Below are positions 43,928-53,885 of a DNA stretch of 64,000 nucleotides, piece after piece. The stretch's first letter is position 1; the number at the start of each line of letters is the position of its first letter. Source of the DNA: Clostridium sp. CAG:343 (GTDB taxonomy: Bacteria; Bacillota; Clostridia; TANB77; CAG-508); the NCBI GenBank assembly GCA_000431335.1, contig FR888054.1:124001-188000 (forward strand). The letters run 5' to 3'. Both the position numbers and the translations under genes were made by a program. Below the pieces are notes generated by a model. That model ran no database searches, was not told the DNA's origin, and worked only from the letters and a program-made list of their open reading frames with translations.

Positions 43928-44863
43928 ATGGTTGAAGATAACCAGATAAAAGCACAGATATCACCATTTGCTATTAGAGAAGGAGAAATTAAAACTTTTG
44001 ATGGTAAAGACGGATATGTGTCAATGAATCAAATTGTACATAAGATAAATATTGGTCATATAAATGAAATTCATTTTGCAATATTGGATTTAGTAAATGA
44101 ATTTGAATTTATTACTTCAAGACAGTTATATCAAATGTTAGAAATTAAAGGATTCGATCCAAAATCTCAAGATAAATTAAATAATAAATTAGAGCAATTA
44201 GTGAAATCAAAAATTTTAACTAGATATTATTTTACTTCAGAAGAAGGAAAAGGAATATATAGAATTTATTGCTTAGAAAAAATGGGAAAATATTTATTAA
44301 ATTCAAAAGAAACTGAATGTAAATGGCAACCATCTGATAACACGAAGCCAGTTGCAATGATAAAGAAAAGATTAGCTGGAAACCAAACATTAATTGCATA
44401 TTTAAGAAAAGTAAAAGCTTTTGATAGTTATATAGTAAAACCAGCAATTAATGCAAAAATAGCAGGAAAAGTTTTTAAAGCAACTGGAGGAGCAGTTAAA
44501 TTAACCAAAAATGGAAAATCTATTCAATTTGTTTTTGAAGCAATTAGAAGAGAACAAGACTGGAAAAAGAAATTAATAGATAAAATGATTTTATATAAAG
44601 ATTTTTATGAAAATTTTGTACCAGGAGATTCGGGGTTTTCAGGAATGCCACAATTAATATTGATTTGTGAGGATGAAAAACATATGGCAGAAGCATTCAA
44701 AGAAATTGTAACAAATCAAGTTGAAATACCTCAAATAAAATTGTATTTTACAACTGATTTAAGACAAAACGAGGAAACATTAGAGAATACCTTGGTAGAG
44801 TTTAAATTAGAAAATGGAAAATATAAAAAAGAAAATGTTGAATTAAAATTATTAGGAATGTAA
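43928..44863 (+). CDS. Winged-helix protein of unknown role (replication-relaxation-like plan)
   Basis: 311 residues, ATG after GAGGAGG. Residues 40-110 look like a winged helix (INEIHFAILDLVNEFEFITS, QLYQMLEIKGFDP, LNNKLEQLVKSKILTRYYFT). The second part (residues 170-310) alternates strands and helices with FVFEAIRREQDWKKKLIDKM and PQLILICEDEKHMAEAFKEI, as in PD-(D/E)xK-like or Replic_Relax folds. No clear nuclease residues. The element gene at 6471 has a similar layout. Function unknown; chromosomal, closed by its own terminator. Confidence 0.5.
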   Translation: MVEDNQIKAQISPFAIREGEIKTFDGKDGYVSMNQIVHKINIGHINEIHFAILDLVNEFEFITSRQLYQMLEIKGFDPKSQDKLNNKLEQLVKSKILTRYYFTSEEGKGIYRIYCLEKMGKYLLNSKETECKWQPSDNTKPVAMIKKRLAGNQTLIAYLRKVKAFDSYIVKPAINAKIAGKVFKATGGAVKLTKNGKSIQFVFEAIRREQDWKKKLIDKMILYKDFYENFVPGDSGFSGMPQLILICEDEKHMAEAFKEIVTNQVEIPQIKLYFTTDLRQNEETLENTLVEFKLENGKYKKENVELKLLGM

Positions 44864-44865
44864 CA

Positions 44866-44913
44866 AAAAAAGAGTTAAGTTAGAAAATATCTAATATTAA
44901 CTCTTTTTTTATA
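44866..44913. terminator. Bidirectional terminator before pflA
   Basis: AAAAAGAGTTAA pairs with TTAACTCTTTTT around an inner imperfect stem (AGA...TCT); A and T runs on both sides serve the convergent genes. Confidence 0.8.
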
Positions 44914-44933
44914 TTATAAAAATACTTAAGTTA

Positions 44934-45662
44934 TTAAATTCCCAAAATATTTTTTGCTTTTTCTACATCTTCATCACTAGCAGGAGAAACACCTTCCAAA
45001 GGATAAGTAATACCAAGTTTTTCCCATTTATATCTTCCAAGATTATGATAAGGTAGCAATTCAACTTTTTGAACAGTTTTTAATGTAGAAATAAAATTCT
45101 TTAATTTCAATAAATCATCTTTATCATCTGTATATCCAGGAACTAAAACTTGTCTAATCCACATTTTTATATTATTATCACTCAGATATTTTGCAAATTC
45201 TAATTCAAGTTTATTTGATTTTCCAACCAAATTTTTACACTTTTCATCATCAATGTGTTTAATATCTAATAAAACCAAATCGGTTACAGATAAAACCTTT
45301 TTAATATCTTCTGTTAAAGCAACCATTCCAGATGTATCAATACAAGTATGGATATGCTGTTCTTTTAACTTTGAAAAAAGTTCGAAAATAAATTTGGCTT
45401 GTAAAAGAGGTTCACCACCAGTAATAGTAACGCCACCATTAGGGAAGATATAGTTCTTGTAGTTCATTATTTTATTAAATATATCATCTAAAGATTTGTA
45501 ACTACCACCTTTCATATCCCAAGTATCTCTATTGTGACAATATTTACATTGTAAATGACAACCTTGTAAGAAAAGTACAAAACGAATACCCGGTCCATCT
45601 ACTGTACCAAAAGATTCAACAGAATGAACTTTAGCATAATATCTTAAATCTTTTTCTTCCAT
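44934..45662 (-). CDS. pflA: Pyruvate formate-lyase activating enzyme
   Basis: 242 residues. Radical-SAM cluster motif CHLQCKYCHNRDTW (C-x3-C-x2-C), preceded by SFGTVDGPGIRFVLFLQGC typical of PflA; then GGVTITGGEPLLQAKF and CIDTSGMV. Reduces SAM at a 4Fe-4S cluster to make the glycyl radical of PflB. AAGGAG lies 8 bases before ATG. It follows pflB on the minus strand with 31 bases between, an operon. Oxygen-sensitive; fits an anaerobic host. Confidence 0.96.
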   Translation of the reverse strand: MEEKDLRYYAKVHSVESFGTVDGPGIRFVLFLQGCHLQCKYCHNRDTWDMKGGSYKSLDDIFNKIMNYKNYIFPNGGVTITGGEPLLQAKFIFELFSKLKEQHIHTCIDTSGMVALTEDIKKVLSVTDLVLLDIKHIDDEKCKNLVGKSNKLELEFAKYLSDNNIKMWIRQVLVPGYTDDKDDLLKLKNFISTLKTVQKVELLPYHNLGRYKWEKLGITYPLEGVSPASDEDVEKAKNILGI

Positions 45663-45693
45663 TTAAATGCTCCTTACTTAAGAACAAAATATT

Positions 45694-47931
45694 TTAAATT
45701 TTTTCATGTATTGTTCTATTAATTACATCTAATTGTTGTTCTCTTGTTAATTTAATAAAATTAACTGCATATCCTGAAACTCTTATTGTTAATTGAGGAT
45801 ATTTTTCAGGGTGTTCCATTGCATCTTCTAATAGACTTCTATCAAAAACATTTACATTAATATGATGACCTGTTTGTGTAAAATATCCATCAAGCATATT
45901 TACTAAATTGTTTACACGTTCCTCTTCTGTTTTTCCAAGAGTTCCTGGAGTAATAGAAAATGTATAAGAAATTCCATCTTGAGCAGAATCAAATGGTAAT
46001 TTAGCAATTGAATTCATAACTGCTAATGCACCATTAGTGTCTCTTCCATGAAGAGGGTTTGCACCAGGTCCAAATGGAGCGCCAGCTCTTCTACCATCAG
46101 GAGTATTTCCTGTTGCTTTACCATAAACTACATTTGAAGTAATTGTTAAGATAGATAAAGTATGAGTAGAATTTCTATAAGTTTGATGTTTTCTTAATTT
46201 ATCCATAAAATTCTTTACTATATCAACAGCAATTTGATCAACTTTATCATCATCATTACCGAATTTTGGGAAGTCACCTTCTATTTCATAATCAACAGCC
46301 AAACCTGTTTCATCTCTAATAACTTTAACTTTTGCATATTTAATAGCAGATAAAGAGTCTGCAACTACAGATAAACCAGCAATTCCACAAGCCATTGTAC
46401 GATAAATTTCTCTATCGTGTAAAGCCATTTCAATTGCTTCATAAGAATATTTATCATGCATATAATGAATAGCATTTAAAGCTTTAATATAAATTTTTGC
46501 TACATAATCCATCATTTGATTAAATTTATCCATTACTTCATTATAATCTAAATATTCAGAAGTAATAGGTTCGAATTTTGGAGTTACTTGTTTTCCAGTT
46601 TTTTCATCTTTTCCACCATTAATTGCATATAGTAAAGTTTTAGCTAAATTTGCCCTAGCACCAAAGAATTGCATTTGTTTTCCAATTTTCATAGGAGAAA
46701 CACAGCAAGCGATTCCATAATCATCTCCTAAAGTTATTCTCATTAAATCATCATTTTCATATTGAATTGAAGAAGTTTTTATAGATAAATCAGTGGTGAA
46801 TTTTTTAAATCCTTCAGGTAGTCTAGTTGACCATAATACAGTTAAATTTGGTTCAGGAGCAGGTCCTAAATTTTCTAATGTGTGTAAAATTCTAAAAGAA
46901 TTTTTTGTAACTAAAGTTCTACCATCAATTCCCATACCACCAATACTTTCTGTTACCCATACAGGGTCTCCACTAAATAATTCATTATATTCAGGAGTTC
47001 TAAGAAATCTAACTAATCTTAATTTCATAACAAAATGATCCATAATTTCTTGAGCTTCTTCTTCAGTAATAGTACCATTTTTTAAATCTCTTTCAAAATA
47101 AATATCTAAGAAAGTAGAAGTTCTACCAATACTCATAGCAGCACCATTTTGATCTTTAATAGCACCTAAATATCCAAAGTATAACCATTGAACAGCTTCT
47201 ATACTATTTTTTGCAGGTTGAGAAATATCAAATCCATATTTAGAAGCCATAATTTTTAAGGCATTCAAAGCTTTAATTTGTTCGCTGATTTCTTCTCTTT
47301 CACGAATTATTTCTTCTGTTAATTCATCAACATCTAAAACATTTAATTCTTGTTTCTTTTCATCTATTAAAATATCAACACCATAAAGCGCAACTCTTCT
47401 ATAATCTCCTATAATTCTTCCACGACCATAACCATCAGGAAGACCTGTAATTAAATGAGAACTTCTAGCAGCTCTTATGTCTGGTGTATATACATCAAAT
47501 ACTCCATCATTATGAGTTTTTCTATATTTATGAAAAATTTCTTCTACTTCTTCATCTACCTTTCTTCCATATGCTTCACAAGATTTCTCAACTATTCTTA
47601 TACCACCAAATGGCATTATAGCTCTTTTTAGAGGACTATCAGTTTGAAGTCCTACTATATCTTCTAAATCTTTATCAATATAACCAGCCTCATGAGAAGC
47701 AACAGTTGATATTGTTTTTGTATCTATATCAAGAACTCCACCTTCTGAATCGTGTTCTTTTTTGTAAAGATCAAGAACTTCGTTCCAAAGCTTTTTTGTT
47801 TTTTCCGTTGTTCCTGTTAAGAAAGAACTATCTCCCTCATAAGGTGTATAATTCTTTTGAATAAAATCTCTTACATTAATTTCTGATTCCCAATCTCCCT
47901 TTTTAAAATCTTTCCATTGTTCGAATTTCAT
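45694..47931 (-). CDS. pflB: Formate C-acetyltransferase (pyruvate formate-lyase)
   Basis: 745 residues, standard length. Catalytic Cys-Cys in [20 protein letters not shown], pyruvate-site residues in the PFL fold, and the C-terminal glycyl-radical loop [20 protein letters not shown] (Gly of SGY). Converts pyruvate and CoA to acetyl-CoA and formate in fermentation. GGAGG precedes the ATG. The activase gene follows directly. AdhE (50628) can then reduce the acetyl-CoA to ethanol. Confidence 0.97.
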   Translation of the reverse strand: MKFEQWKDFKKGDWESEINVRDFIQKNYTPYEGDSSFLTGTTEKTKKLWNEVLDLYKKEHDSEGGVLDIDTKTISTVASHEAGYIDKDLEDIVGLQTDSPLKRAIMPFGGIRIVEKSCEAYGRKVDEEVEEIFHKYRKTHNDGVFDVYTPDIRAARSSHLITGLPDGYGRGRIIGDYRRVALYGVDILIDEKKQELNVLDVDELTEEIIREREEISEQIKALNALKIMASKYGFDISQPAKNSIEAVQWLYFGYLGAIKDQNGAAMSIGRTSTFLDIYFERDLKNGTITEEEAQEIMDHFVMKLRLVRFLRTPEYNELFSGDPVWVTESIGGMGIDGRTLVTKNSFRILHTLENLGPAPEPNLTVLWSTRLPEGFKKFTTDLSIKTSSIQYENDDLMRITLGDDYGIACCVSPMKIGKQMQFFGARANLAKTLLYAINGGKDEKTGKQVTPKFEPITSEYLDYNEVMDKFNQMMDYVAKIYIKALNAIHYMHDKYSYEAIEMALHDREIYRTMACGIAGLSVVADSLSAIKYAKVKVIRDETGLAVDYEIEGDFPKFGNDDDKVDQIAVDIVKNFMDKLRKHQTYRNSTHTLSILTITSNVVYGKATGNTPDGRRAGAPFGPGANPLHGRDTNGALAVMNSIAKLPFDSAQDGISYTFSITPGTLGKTEEERVNNLVNMLDGYFTQTGHHINVNVFDRSLLEDAMEHPEKYPQLTIRVSGYAVNFIKLTREQQLDVINRTIHEKI

Positions 47932-48018
47932 AATTTACCTCCTCATATAATTATATTATTTACTAATTAATCATTTATTATAATAACATATCATAAAAAC
48001 ATTATCAATCAAAATAAA

Positions 48019-48056
48019 AAAAATAAATGTAAACATTTTGTGTCCACATTTATTTT
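48019..48056 (-). terminator. Terminator after the XRE regulator
   Basis: On the minus strand AAATAAATGT pairs with ACATTTATTT around a 15-base loop, followed by TTTTT. Confidence 0.75.
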
Positions 48057-48072
48057 ATAACTTCAATTATTA

Positions 48073-48411
48073 TTAATCATCATTATTATCAGATTCTGCA
48101 ATTACTTTTGCTATATCATAAATAAGTCTTTGTTTTTCAGAAGAACAACCTTTTAGTAATTCTGAAAATTCTTTATCTAAATAGTTAGTTGAATTGCTAG
48201 AAGCACCATTTAAAATATAACCTTCTGAAACATCTAACAATCTACATAGCTGATTTAATCTTTTCAAATTTATATGTGAGTTTCCTCTTTCAACTCTGCT
48301 TAAAAATGCGACAGAAATGTCAATTTGTTCTGCTAAATCTTCTTGTGTTAAATTTTTAGCAAGTCTTGCCTGTTTTATTCTTTGACCGATTACGCTATAA
48401 TCTAAAGCCAT
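48073..48411 (-). CDS. XRE-family transcriptional regulator
   Basis: 112 residues from ATG 48411 (AGGAAGGTG upstream). N-terminal HTH: IGQRIKQARLAKNLTQEDLA, EQIDISVAFLSRVERGNSHI, NLKRLNQLCRLLDVSEGYIL, a complete cro/C1 type domain. A short helical C-terminus follows (SEKQRLIYDIAKVIAES). It lies upstream of pflB in the same direction but has its own terminator. Targets unknown. Confidence 0.85.
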   Translation of the reverse strand: MALDYSVIGQRIKQARLAKNLTQEDLAEQIDISVAFLSRVERGNSHINLKRLNQLCRLLDVSEGYILNGASSNSTNYLDKEFSELLKGCSSEKQRLIYDIAKVIAESDNNDD

Positions 48412-48735
48412 TTTTATCACCTTCCTATTTTTTAAAACATAATAGCATTTTATGGTTTAAATTTACAGAAACTAAAATATACAGGTGCAACCTATAGGTT
48501 AAAATGATTGCTGAATTGATAGTTGAAAATTAAACAAATGAGAAAAAGCAAGAAAAATGAAGTAAAAAGAAATAAAAAAGAGAAAAAATAGCAAAAAAAG
48601 GAAACTATGAAAAGTATTTTTACTATAAAAAGACAAATTAAGCCAAAAAAAGTATACATAATTTGATTTTTGGGAAAATATATAGTATAATAGAAATTGG
48701 TCGCGTTTTAAATACAATCAAAAAAAGGAGAGTGA
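48412..48735. other. Intergenic region between divergent genes
   Basis: Holds the promoter of the M23 gene (48663-48691) and, near 48430-48500, the promoter region for the XRE gene. AT-rich, with A-rich tracts from 48540 to 48620. No gene seen. Confidence 0.5.
48663..48691 (+). promoter_or_regulatory. Sigma-A promoter of the M23 peptidase gene
   Basis: TTGATT (48663-48668), 17-base spacer, TATAAT (48686-48691). Confidence 0.65.
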
Positions 48736-49728
48736 ATATATATTTTAAACAGGAAATTAAAATACTGTACAAAAGAAATTTTAAAGTATTTTAACATCAT
48801 ACTAATAGCTATTGGTTTTATAATCGCGATAATATTAATCAAATATAAACCAAGTTATATAGTAAGTATATCTGGAAAAGAATTAGGAATTATTCAAAAT
48901 AAACAATCTTTAGAAGAATTAATAGAAAATAAAGTTGTTGCGACAAGTCAAAAAAATATTGACACAGTTGAAATGAAAGAAAACCCAGAATATGAGTTAA
49001 AGCTTGTAGACAGAACACTTAAGACAAACGATGACCAAATTATAAATGAAATTCAAGAAAATTTACTTATAACATATAAATATTATGAAATAGCTTTTAA
49101 TAATGAAAAAATAAATTCAGTAAATACAATAGAAGAAGCAGAGGAATTAATTAAACAAATTAAGGATGATAATGAAGAAAAAGAATTAGATTTGAGTATT
49201 ATAGAAAAATACACTCAAAATGAGGATGAAGTTAATACTACAAAAATAGAAGTAGCTAAGCAAGAATCAGAAGAAATGATAAAAGAAAAAATAGAAAAAC
49301 AAAAAGAAGAAAAAGAAGAGGAATTAATGCCAGAAGTTAATGGTATAAAACTAGCCTTAAAACCTATATCAGGAACAATTACTTCTAGATATGGAGAAAG
49401 TAGTAGTCTTAGAAAATCAACTCATACAGGATTAGATATAGCAGCTACTACAGGAACGCCAATTAAAGTTGTCGCAGATGGAATTGTAACTAATGCAAGT
49501 TACAGTGGTTCATATGGGAATTTGGTAAAAATTAGCCATGGAGATGGAGTTGAAACTTGGTATGCGCATACAAGTAAAATGTATGTAACAGTAGGGCAAA
49601 AGGTTTCAGCAGGAGATACTATAGCAGCGGTTGGATCAACAGGAAATTCAACAGGAGCTCATTTACATTTTGAAATCAGAATTAATGGTAACCATGTTAA
49701 TCCACAAAAATATTTATATAATCAATAA
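48736..49728 (+). CDS. Membrane-anchored M23 endopeptidase, apparent non-AUG start
   Basis: About 330 residues. The in-frame sequence upstream of the first ATG (48973) encodes a membrane helix (NIILIAIGFIIAIILI) and YIVSISGKELGIIQ, so the true start is far upstream. Between the in-frame TGA at 48733 and this helix there is no ATG, GTG or TTG; AAGGAG is followed after five bases by ATA 48736, then ATT 48742. Coiled part rich in Glu/Lys, then a LytM domain: STHTGLDIAATTGTPI, WYAHTSKM, STGAHLHFEIR with the metal His and Asp residues. Cleaves peptidoglycan peptides; SpoIIQ-like in plan, with a membrane anchor and M23 domain. Confidence 0.82.
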   Translation: MYILNRKLKYCTKEILKYFNIILIAIGFIIAIILIKYKPSYIVSISGKELGIIQNKQSLEELIENKVVATSQKNIDTVEMKENPEYELKLVDRTLKTNDDQIINEIQENLLITYKYYEIAFNNEKINSVNTIEEAEELIKQIKDDNEEKELDLSIIEKYTQNEDEVNTTKIEVAKQESEEMIKEKIEKQKEEKEEELMPEVNGIKLALKPISGTITSRYGESSSLRKSTHTGLDIAATTGTPIKVVADGIVTNASYSGSYGNLVKISHGDGVETWYAHTSKMYVTVGQKVSAGDTIAAVGSTGNSTGAHLHFEIRINGNHVNPQKYLYNQ

Positions 49729-49733
49729 CAATA

Positions 49734-49767
49734 AAAACAAATCATATTTTAGTATGGTTTGTTTTTT
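49734..49767 (+). terminator. Terminator after the M23 gene
   Basis: AAACAAATCATA pairs with TATGGTTTGTTT around TTTTAG; a T run follows. Confidence 0.8.
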
Positions 49768-49918
49768 GAAGCATTTTGTAAATTATTATATAAAAATAAT
49801 AGTGTTTCATATAATAATTTACAATTTTTGTAAAAGACAATTGAAAAAAATCAAAAATAATTATACTATAATAATTGCTTATTAGGCAAAGACCAATAGT
49901 TAGAAAGGAAGTGCTTTT

Positions 49919-50431
49919 ATGTCGACAATAAGCGAAGAAGAAAAGGAAAACTTGAGAAAGTTTTGTGAAGAAAAAAAGGAGGAAATCTCTCGTAAACTTT
50001 ACAGTGAATTTGAAAAGGTTTTAAATAACTACCTCAATGCTTCAGGAGAAAATGAAGTCAAAAGTGAAGTTTTGAAAGAAGATAATACAATTAAAACAAA
50101 AGTTACAAAAGTATTATCAAAACTTGGAATCCCAAGAAACTTAAAAGGATTCTATTATTTGAGGGAAGCAATAATAGCTTGCTATTTCGAAAGTGAGTTG
50201 CTAGAAGCTATAACAAAGGAATTATATCCAAGAGTAGCAAAAAGCTTTGATACAACAGTTGCTAGAGTTGAAAGGGCTATTAGAAGTGCAATAACTGTAT
50301 GTTGTGATAGAGGTAATTTGCAGTATATCCAAGAATTATTCGGATATACAATAAACAAGTACAGTGGAAAACCAAACAATTCACAGTTCATTTCTTTAAT
50401 TGTAGATGAATTGAAAATGCACAACCTATAA
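49919..50431 (+). CDS. Receiver-less Spo0A-type DNA-binding protein
   Basis: 170 residues. Residues 1-60 are charged and helical (EEEKENLRKFCEEKKEEISR) with no receiver Asp pocket. Residues 62-170 match the Spo0A effector domain: KVTKVLSKLGIPRNLKGFYY, LREAIIACYFESELLEAITK, LYPRVAKSFDTTVARVERAI, RSAITVCCDRGN, ending in FISLIVDELKMHNL. This is a closer match to Spo0A than the element-borne response regulator. Lacking a receiver, it cannot be phosphorylated in the usual manner; it may act constitutively or compete at Spo0A boxes. AAAGGAAGTG precedes the ATG. Confidence 0.85.
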   Translation: MSTISEEEKENLRKFCEEKKEEISRKLYSEFEKVLNNYLNASGENEVKSEVLKEDNTIKTKVTKVLSKLGIPRNLKGFYYLREAIIACYFESELLEAITKELYPRVAKSFDTTVARVERAIRSAITVCCDRGNLQYIQELFGYTINKYSGKPNNSQFISLIVDELKMHNL

Positions 50432-50432
50432 G

Positions 50433-50474
50433 AAAAAAACCGAAATATTTAAATAAATATTTCGGTTTTTTCTT
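50433..50474 (+). terminator. Terminator after the Spo0A-type gene
   Basis: AAAAAACCGAAATATTT and AAATATTTCGGTTTTTT form a perfect 17-bp stem with a 4-base loop. Confidence 0.92.
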
Positions 50475-50556
50475 AATATGGTAAAGTAATGTTCTAAAAT
50501 TGAAAAAATTCTATATAATATTATAATAAAAAATAGAAACTTATAAATAATTTTTC

Positions 50557-50584
50557 TTGACAAAAAATTCTAATAATATATAAT
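50557..50584 (+). promoter_or_regulatory. Sigma-A promoter of adhE
   Basis: TTGACA (50557-50562), 16-base spacer, TATAAT (50579-50584), both perfect; 43 bases before the ATG. Confidence 0.8.
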
Positions 50585-50627
50585 AAAAATAGTTAGAATA
50601 AACAAAAGAATAAAAGGAGGATAATTT

Positions 50628-53231
50628 ATGTCTGAAGAGATAAACCAAGAAGAAAAAGTAGAGAAAATGATTGATGATTTAGTAAAAAGAGCTAAAATTG
50701 CATCAGAAGAATATTTAAAATTAGATCAAAAAACAGTAGATAATATAACTAAAGCGATGTCTATGGCAGGACTAGAACATCATATGGAACTTGCAAAAAT
50801 GGCTGTAGAAGAAACAGGCAGAGGAATTTATGAAGATAAAATAACAAAGAATATGTTTGCAACAGAATATATTTATCATAGTATAAAACATGAAAAAACT
50901 GTAGGAATTATAAAAGAAAATGAAGAAGAAGGATATGTAGAAATTGCTGAACCAGTTGGAATTATTGCAGGAGTAACACCGGTTACAAATCCAACATCAA
51001 CTACAATGTTTAAATCTATTATATCAGCAAAAACAAGAAATGTTATTATATTTGGTTTTCATCCATCTGCTCAAAAATGTAGTTCAAAAGCAGCAGAAAT
51101 TCTGAGAGATGCGGCAGTAAAAGCAGGAGCTCCAAAAGATTGCATTTTATGGATAGAAGAACCAAGTATCTTAGCAACAAGATTACTAATGAACCATCCA
51201 GGAGTCAATTTAATTTTGGCAACAGGTGGAACAGGAATGGTAAAATCAGCATATTCTTGTGGAAAACCAGCATTAGGTGTTGGACCAGGAAATGTACCAT
51301 GCTATATTGATAAAACAGCAAAGTTGAGAACATCTGTTAATGATTTAGTTCTATCAAAAGCTTTTGATAATGGAATGATATGCGCATCAGAACAAGCTGT
51401 TTTAGTAGATAGGGATATTTATGAAGAGTTTGAAAAACTCATGAAAGAAGATGGATGTTATTTTGTAAGTCCAGAAGAAAAAAATAAATTACAAGAAAGT
51501 ATGTTTGAAAAAACAGAAGAATATGGTTATAAATTAAAATCTCATGTACCAGGCCAATCACCATGTACTATTGCTAAAGAAGCAGGGTTTGAAGTACCTG
51601 AAGATACAAAAGTTTTAGTAGTATACGAAGAAGGGATTGGAAACGAATATCCTTTTTCAAAAGAAAAACTAAGTCCAGTTTTAACATACTATATTGTAGA
51701 AAATGAAGAAGAAGGAATTGGTAAAGCAGAAAAATTATTGGAATTTGGAGGACTAGGTCATTCAGCAGTTATTCATTCTGAAAATAAAGAAACCATTTTA
51801 AAATTCTCAAAAAAAATGAAGGCAGGTAGAATTATTGTAAATTCACCATCAACTCATGGTGCAATAGGAGATATATATAATACTAATATGCCATCACTTA
51901 CACTTGGATGCGGATCATTTGGTGGAAATTCAACAACAGCAAATGTATCTTCAGTAAATTTAATTAATATTAAAAGAACAAGTAAAAGGAGAGTTAATAT
52001 GCAATGGTTTAAGGTTCCAGAGAAAATATATTTTGAAGCAGGAGCAATTCAATATTTAGAAAAAATGCCAGAAATAGAAAGAGCTTTTATTGTAACAGAT
52101 GAATCAATGGTAAAATTAGGATATGTAGATAAAATATTATATCATTTAAGAAAAAGACAACAATATGTACATTCTGAAATATTTAGTGAAGTAGAATCAG
52201 ATCCATCTTTTGATACAATAAAAAGAGGAGTAAAGGCAATGGAAAGTTTTCAACCTGATGTTGTTATAGCATTAGGAGGAGGAAGCCCAATTGATGCAGC
52301 GAAAGGTATGTGGTTATTTTACGAATATCCAGATGCAGATGCAGAAGGAATGAAATTAAAATTTATGGATATTAGAAAACGTACTTATAAGTTCCCTAAA
52401 TTAGGTAAAAAATGTAAGATGGTAGCAATACCAACAACTTCTGGAACAGGCTCAGAAGTAACTTCTTTTGCTGTTATAACAGACAAAGAAAAAAATAAAA
52501 AATATCCATTAGCTGATTATGAATTAACACCAGATGTAGCAATTGTAGATCCAGATTTAGTAATGAGTTTACCAAAATCAATTACAGCAGATACAGGAAT
52601 GGACGTTTTAACACATGCAATCGAGGCATATGTTTCAAATATGGCTTCTGACTATACAGATGGATTAGCAGAAAAGGCAGCAGAATTAGTAGTAAAATAT
52701 TTAAAAACAGCATATGATGAGGGAACAAACAAAAATGCAAGAGAAAGAATGCATAATGCAAGTACAATAGCAGGAATGGCATTTACAAACGCTTTCTTAG
52801 GAATAAACCATTCTCTAGCTCATAAAATGGGGGCAGAATTTCATTTACCACACGGAAGAATAAATGCTATTTTATTACCATATGTTATTAGATACAATAG
52901 TAGCAAGCCAACTAAATTTGTGTCATTCCCTAAATATGAGTATTTTATAGCAGATGAGAAATATTATCAATTAGCAAAAAAACTAGGACTAAAAGCAGAT
53001 TCTAAAGAAGAAGGAATTAATAGTTTAATTGAAAAGATAAAAGAGATGAATTCTCATATGAATATTCCTAAATCTTTCAAGGAAGCAGGAATAGAAGAAG
53101 AAGAATTTTTAGCTAAAGTAGATATGTTAGCTGATAGAGCTTTTGAAGATCAATGTACAACAGCAAATCCAAGATTACCTTTAGTTAGTGAATTAAAACA
53201 AATTCTTTTAGATAGCTATTATGGAAAATAA
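50628..53231 (+). CDS. adhE: Bifunctional acetaldehyde-CoA/alcohol dehydrogenase
   Basis: 867 residues, full length. N-terminal aldehyde dehydrogenase: GIIAGVTPVTNPTSTTMFKS, catalytic Cys in KAFDNGMICASEQAVLVD, GRIIVNSPSTHGAIGDIYNT. C-terminal iron-type alcohol dehydrogenase: ALGGGSPIDAAKGMW, IPTTSGTGSEVTSFAVITD, and metal His residues in DVLTHAIEAYVS and NHSLAHKMGAEFHLPHGRIN. Reduces acetyl-CoA to acetaldehyde and then ethanol with NADH. AAAGGAGG precedes the ATG, and it has its own promoter and terminator. Confidence 0.97.
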   Translation: MSEEINQEEKVEKMIDDLVKRAKIASEEYLKLDQKTVDNITKAMSMAGLEHHMELAKMAVEETGRGIYEDKITKNMFATEYIYHSIKHEKTVGIIKENEEEGYVEIAEPVGIIAGVTPVTNPTSTTMFKSIISAKTRNVIIFGFHPSAQKCSSKAAEILRDAAVKAGAPKDCILWIEEPSILATRLLMNHPGVNLILATGGTGMVKSAYSCGKPALGVGPGNVPCYIDKTAKLRTSVNDLVLSKAFDNGMICASEQAVLVDRDIYEEFEKLMKEDGCYFVSPEEKNKLQESMFEKTEEYGYKLKSHVPGQSPCTIAKEAGFEVPEDTKVLVVYEEGIGNEYPFSKEKLSPVLTYYIVENEEEGIGKAEKLLEFGGLGHSAVIHSENKETILKFSKKMKAGRIIVNSPSTHGAIGDIYNTNMPSLTLGCGSFGGNSTTANVSSVNLINIKRTSKRRVNMQWFKVPEKIYFEAGAIQYLEKMPEIERAFIVTDESMVKLGYVDKILYHLRKRQQYVHSEIFSEVESDPSFDTIKRGVKAMESFQPDVVIALGGGSPIDAAKGMWLFYEYPDADAEGMKLKFMDIRKRTYKFPKLGKKCKMVAIPTTSGTGSEVTSFAVITDKEKNKKYPLADYELTPDVAIVDPDLVMSLPKSITADTGMDVLTHAIEAYVSNMASDYTDGLAEKAAELVVKYLKTAYDEGTNKNARERMHNASTIAGMAFTNAFLGINHSLAHKMGAEFHLPHGRINAILLPYVIRYNSSKPTKFVSFPKYEYFIADEKYYQLAKKLGLKADSKEEGINSLIEKIKEMNSHMNIPKSFKEAGIEEEEFLAKVDMLADRAFEDQCTTANPRLPLVSELKQILLDSYYGK

Positions 53232-53240
53232 AACAGATAA

Positions 53241-53272
53241 AGAATCATATAGTAAGTATATGGTTCTTTTTT
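53241..53272 (+). terminator. Terminator after adhE
   Basis: AGAATCATATA pairs (with G-U pairs) with TATATGGTTCT around GTAAG, followed by TTTTT. Confidence 0.78.
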
Positions 53273-53408
53273 ATATATTATAACAGTAACAAATTCTTAC
53301 ACTATTTAATTATACTATAATATTTATTATATCTTGGAAAATACAATAAATTTAATTGACCAAAATATATAATATATGTATAATAAAAAAATAATAGGAG
53401 GTATAAAA

Positions 53409-53885
53409 ATGGATATTACAATTGATGTAAATGATTACAAATTAAATGTAAGAGCAGCCTGTGTTATTAAGCATAATAATAAAATTTTAGTACATAAGAA
53501 TATTAATTCAAATTATTATTGTTTGATTGGAGGAAGAGTAAAAATAGGTGAAGATTCAGAGACAACAATTAAAAGAGAAGTAGAAGAAGAGATTGGAAAA
53601 CAAATAGAAATAACTGGTTATATAGCAACAATAGAGAATTTCTTTGAAATGAAAGGCTCAAAATATCATGAGTATATGTTTGTATATCAAGCAGAATTTA
53701 AAGAAGCAGAAGATAAAAAGATTGAAGAAGAATTAAAAAATGAAGAAGGAAAAGACTACCTAAAATATATTTGGCTAGACTTAGATAATATTAACGAACA
53801 ACCTATTTTGCCACAAGTCGTAAAAGAAATATTAAAAGAAGGAAAATATCCGGAACATAAAATAAATATTGATAGTAAGAAATAA
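53409..53885 (+). CDS. NUDIX hydrolase
   Basis: 158 residues from ATG 53409, which has AGGAGG seven bases upstream; a start at 53376 lies before that site. Nudix box: GGRVKIGEDSETTIKREVEE then EIGKQ (G-x5-E-x7-REVxEE). The preceding KILVHKNINSNYYCLIGGR is the usual substrate-pocket strand. Differs from the NUDIX gene at 1869 in sequence. Substrate not predictable. Single gene between terminators. Confidence 0.85.
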   Translation: MDITIDVNDYKLNVRAACVIKHNNKILVHKNINSNYYCLIGGRVKIGEDSETTIKREVEEEIGKQIEITGYIATIENFFEMKGSKYHEYMFVYQAEFKEAEDKKIEEELKNEEGKDYLKYIWLDLDNINEQPILPQVVKEILKEGKYPEHKINIDSKK

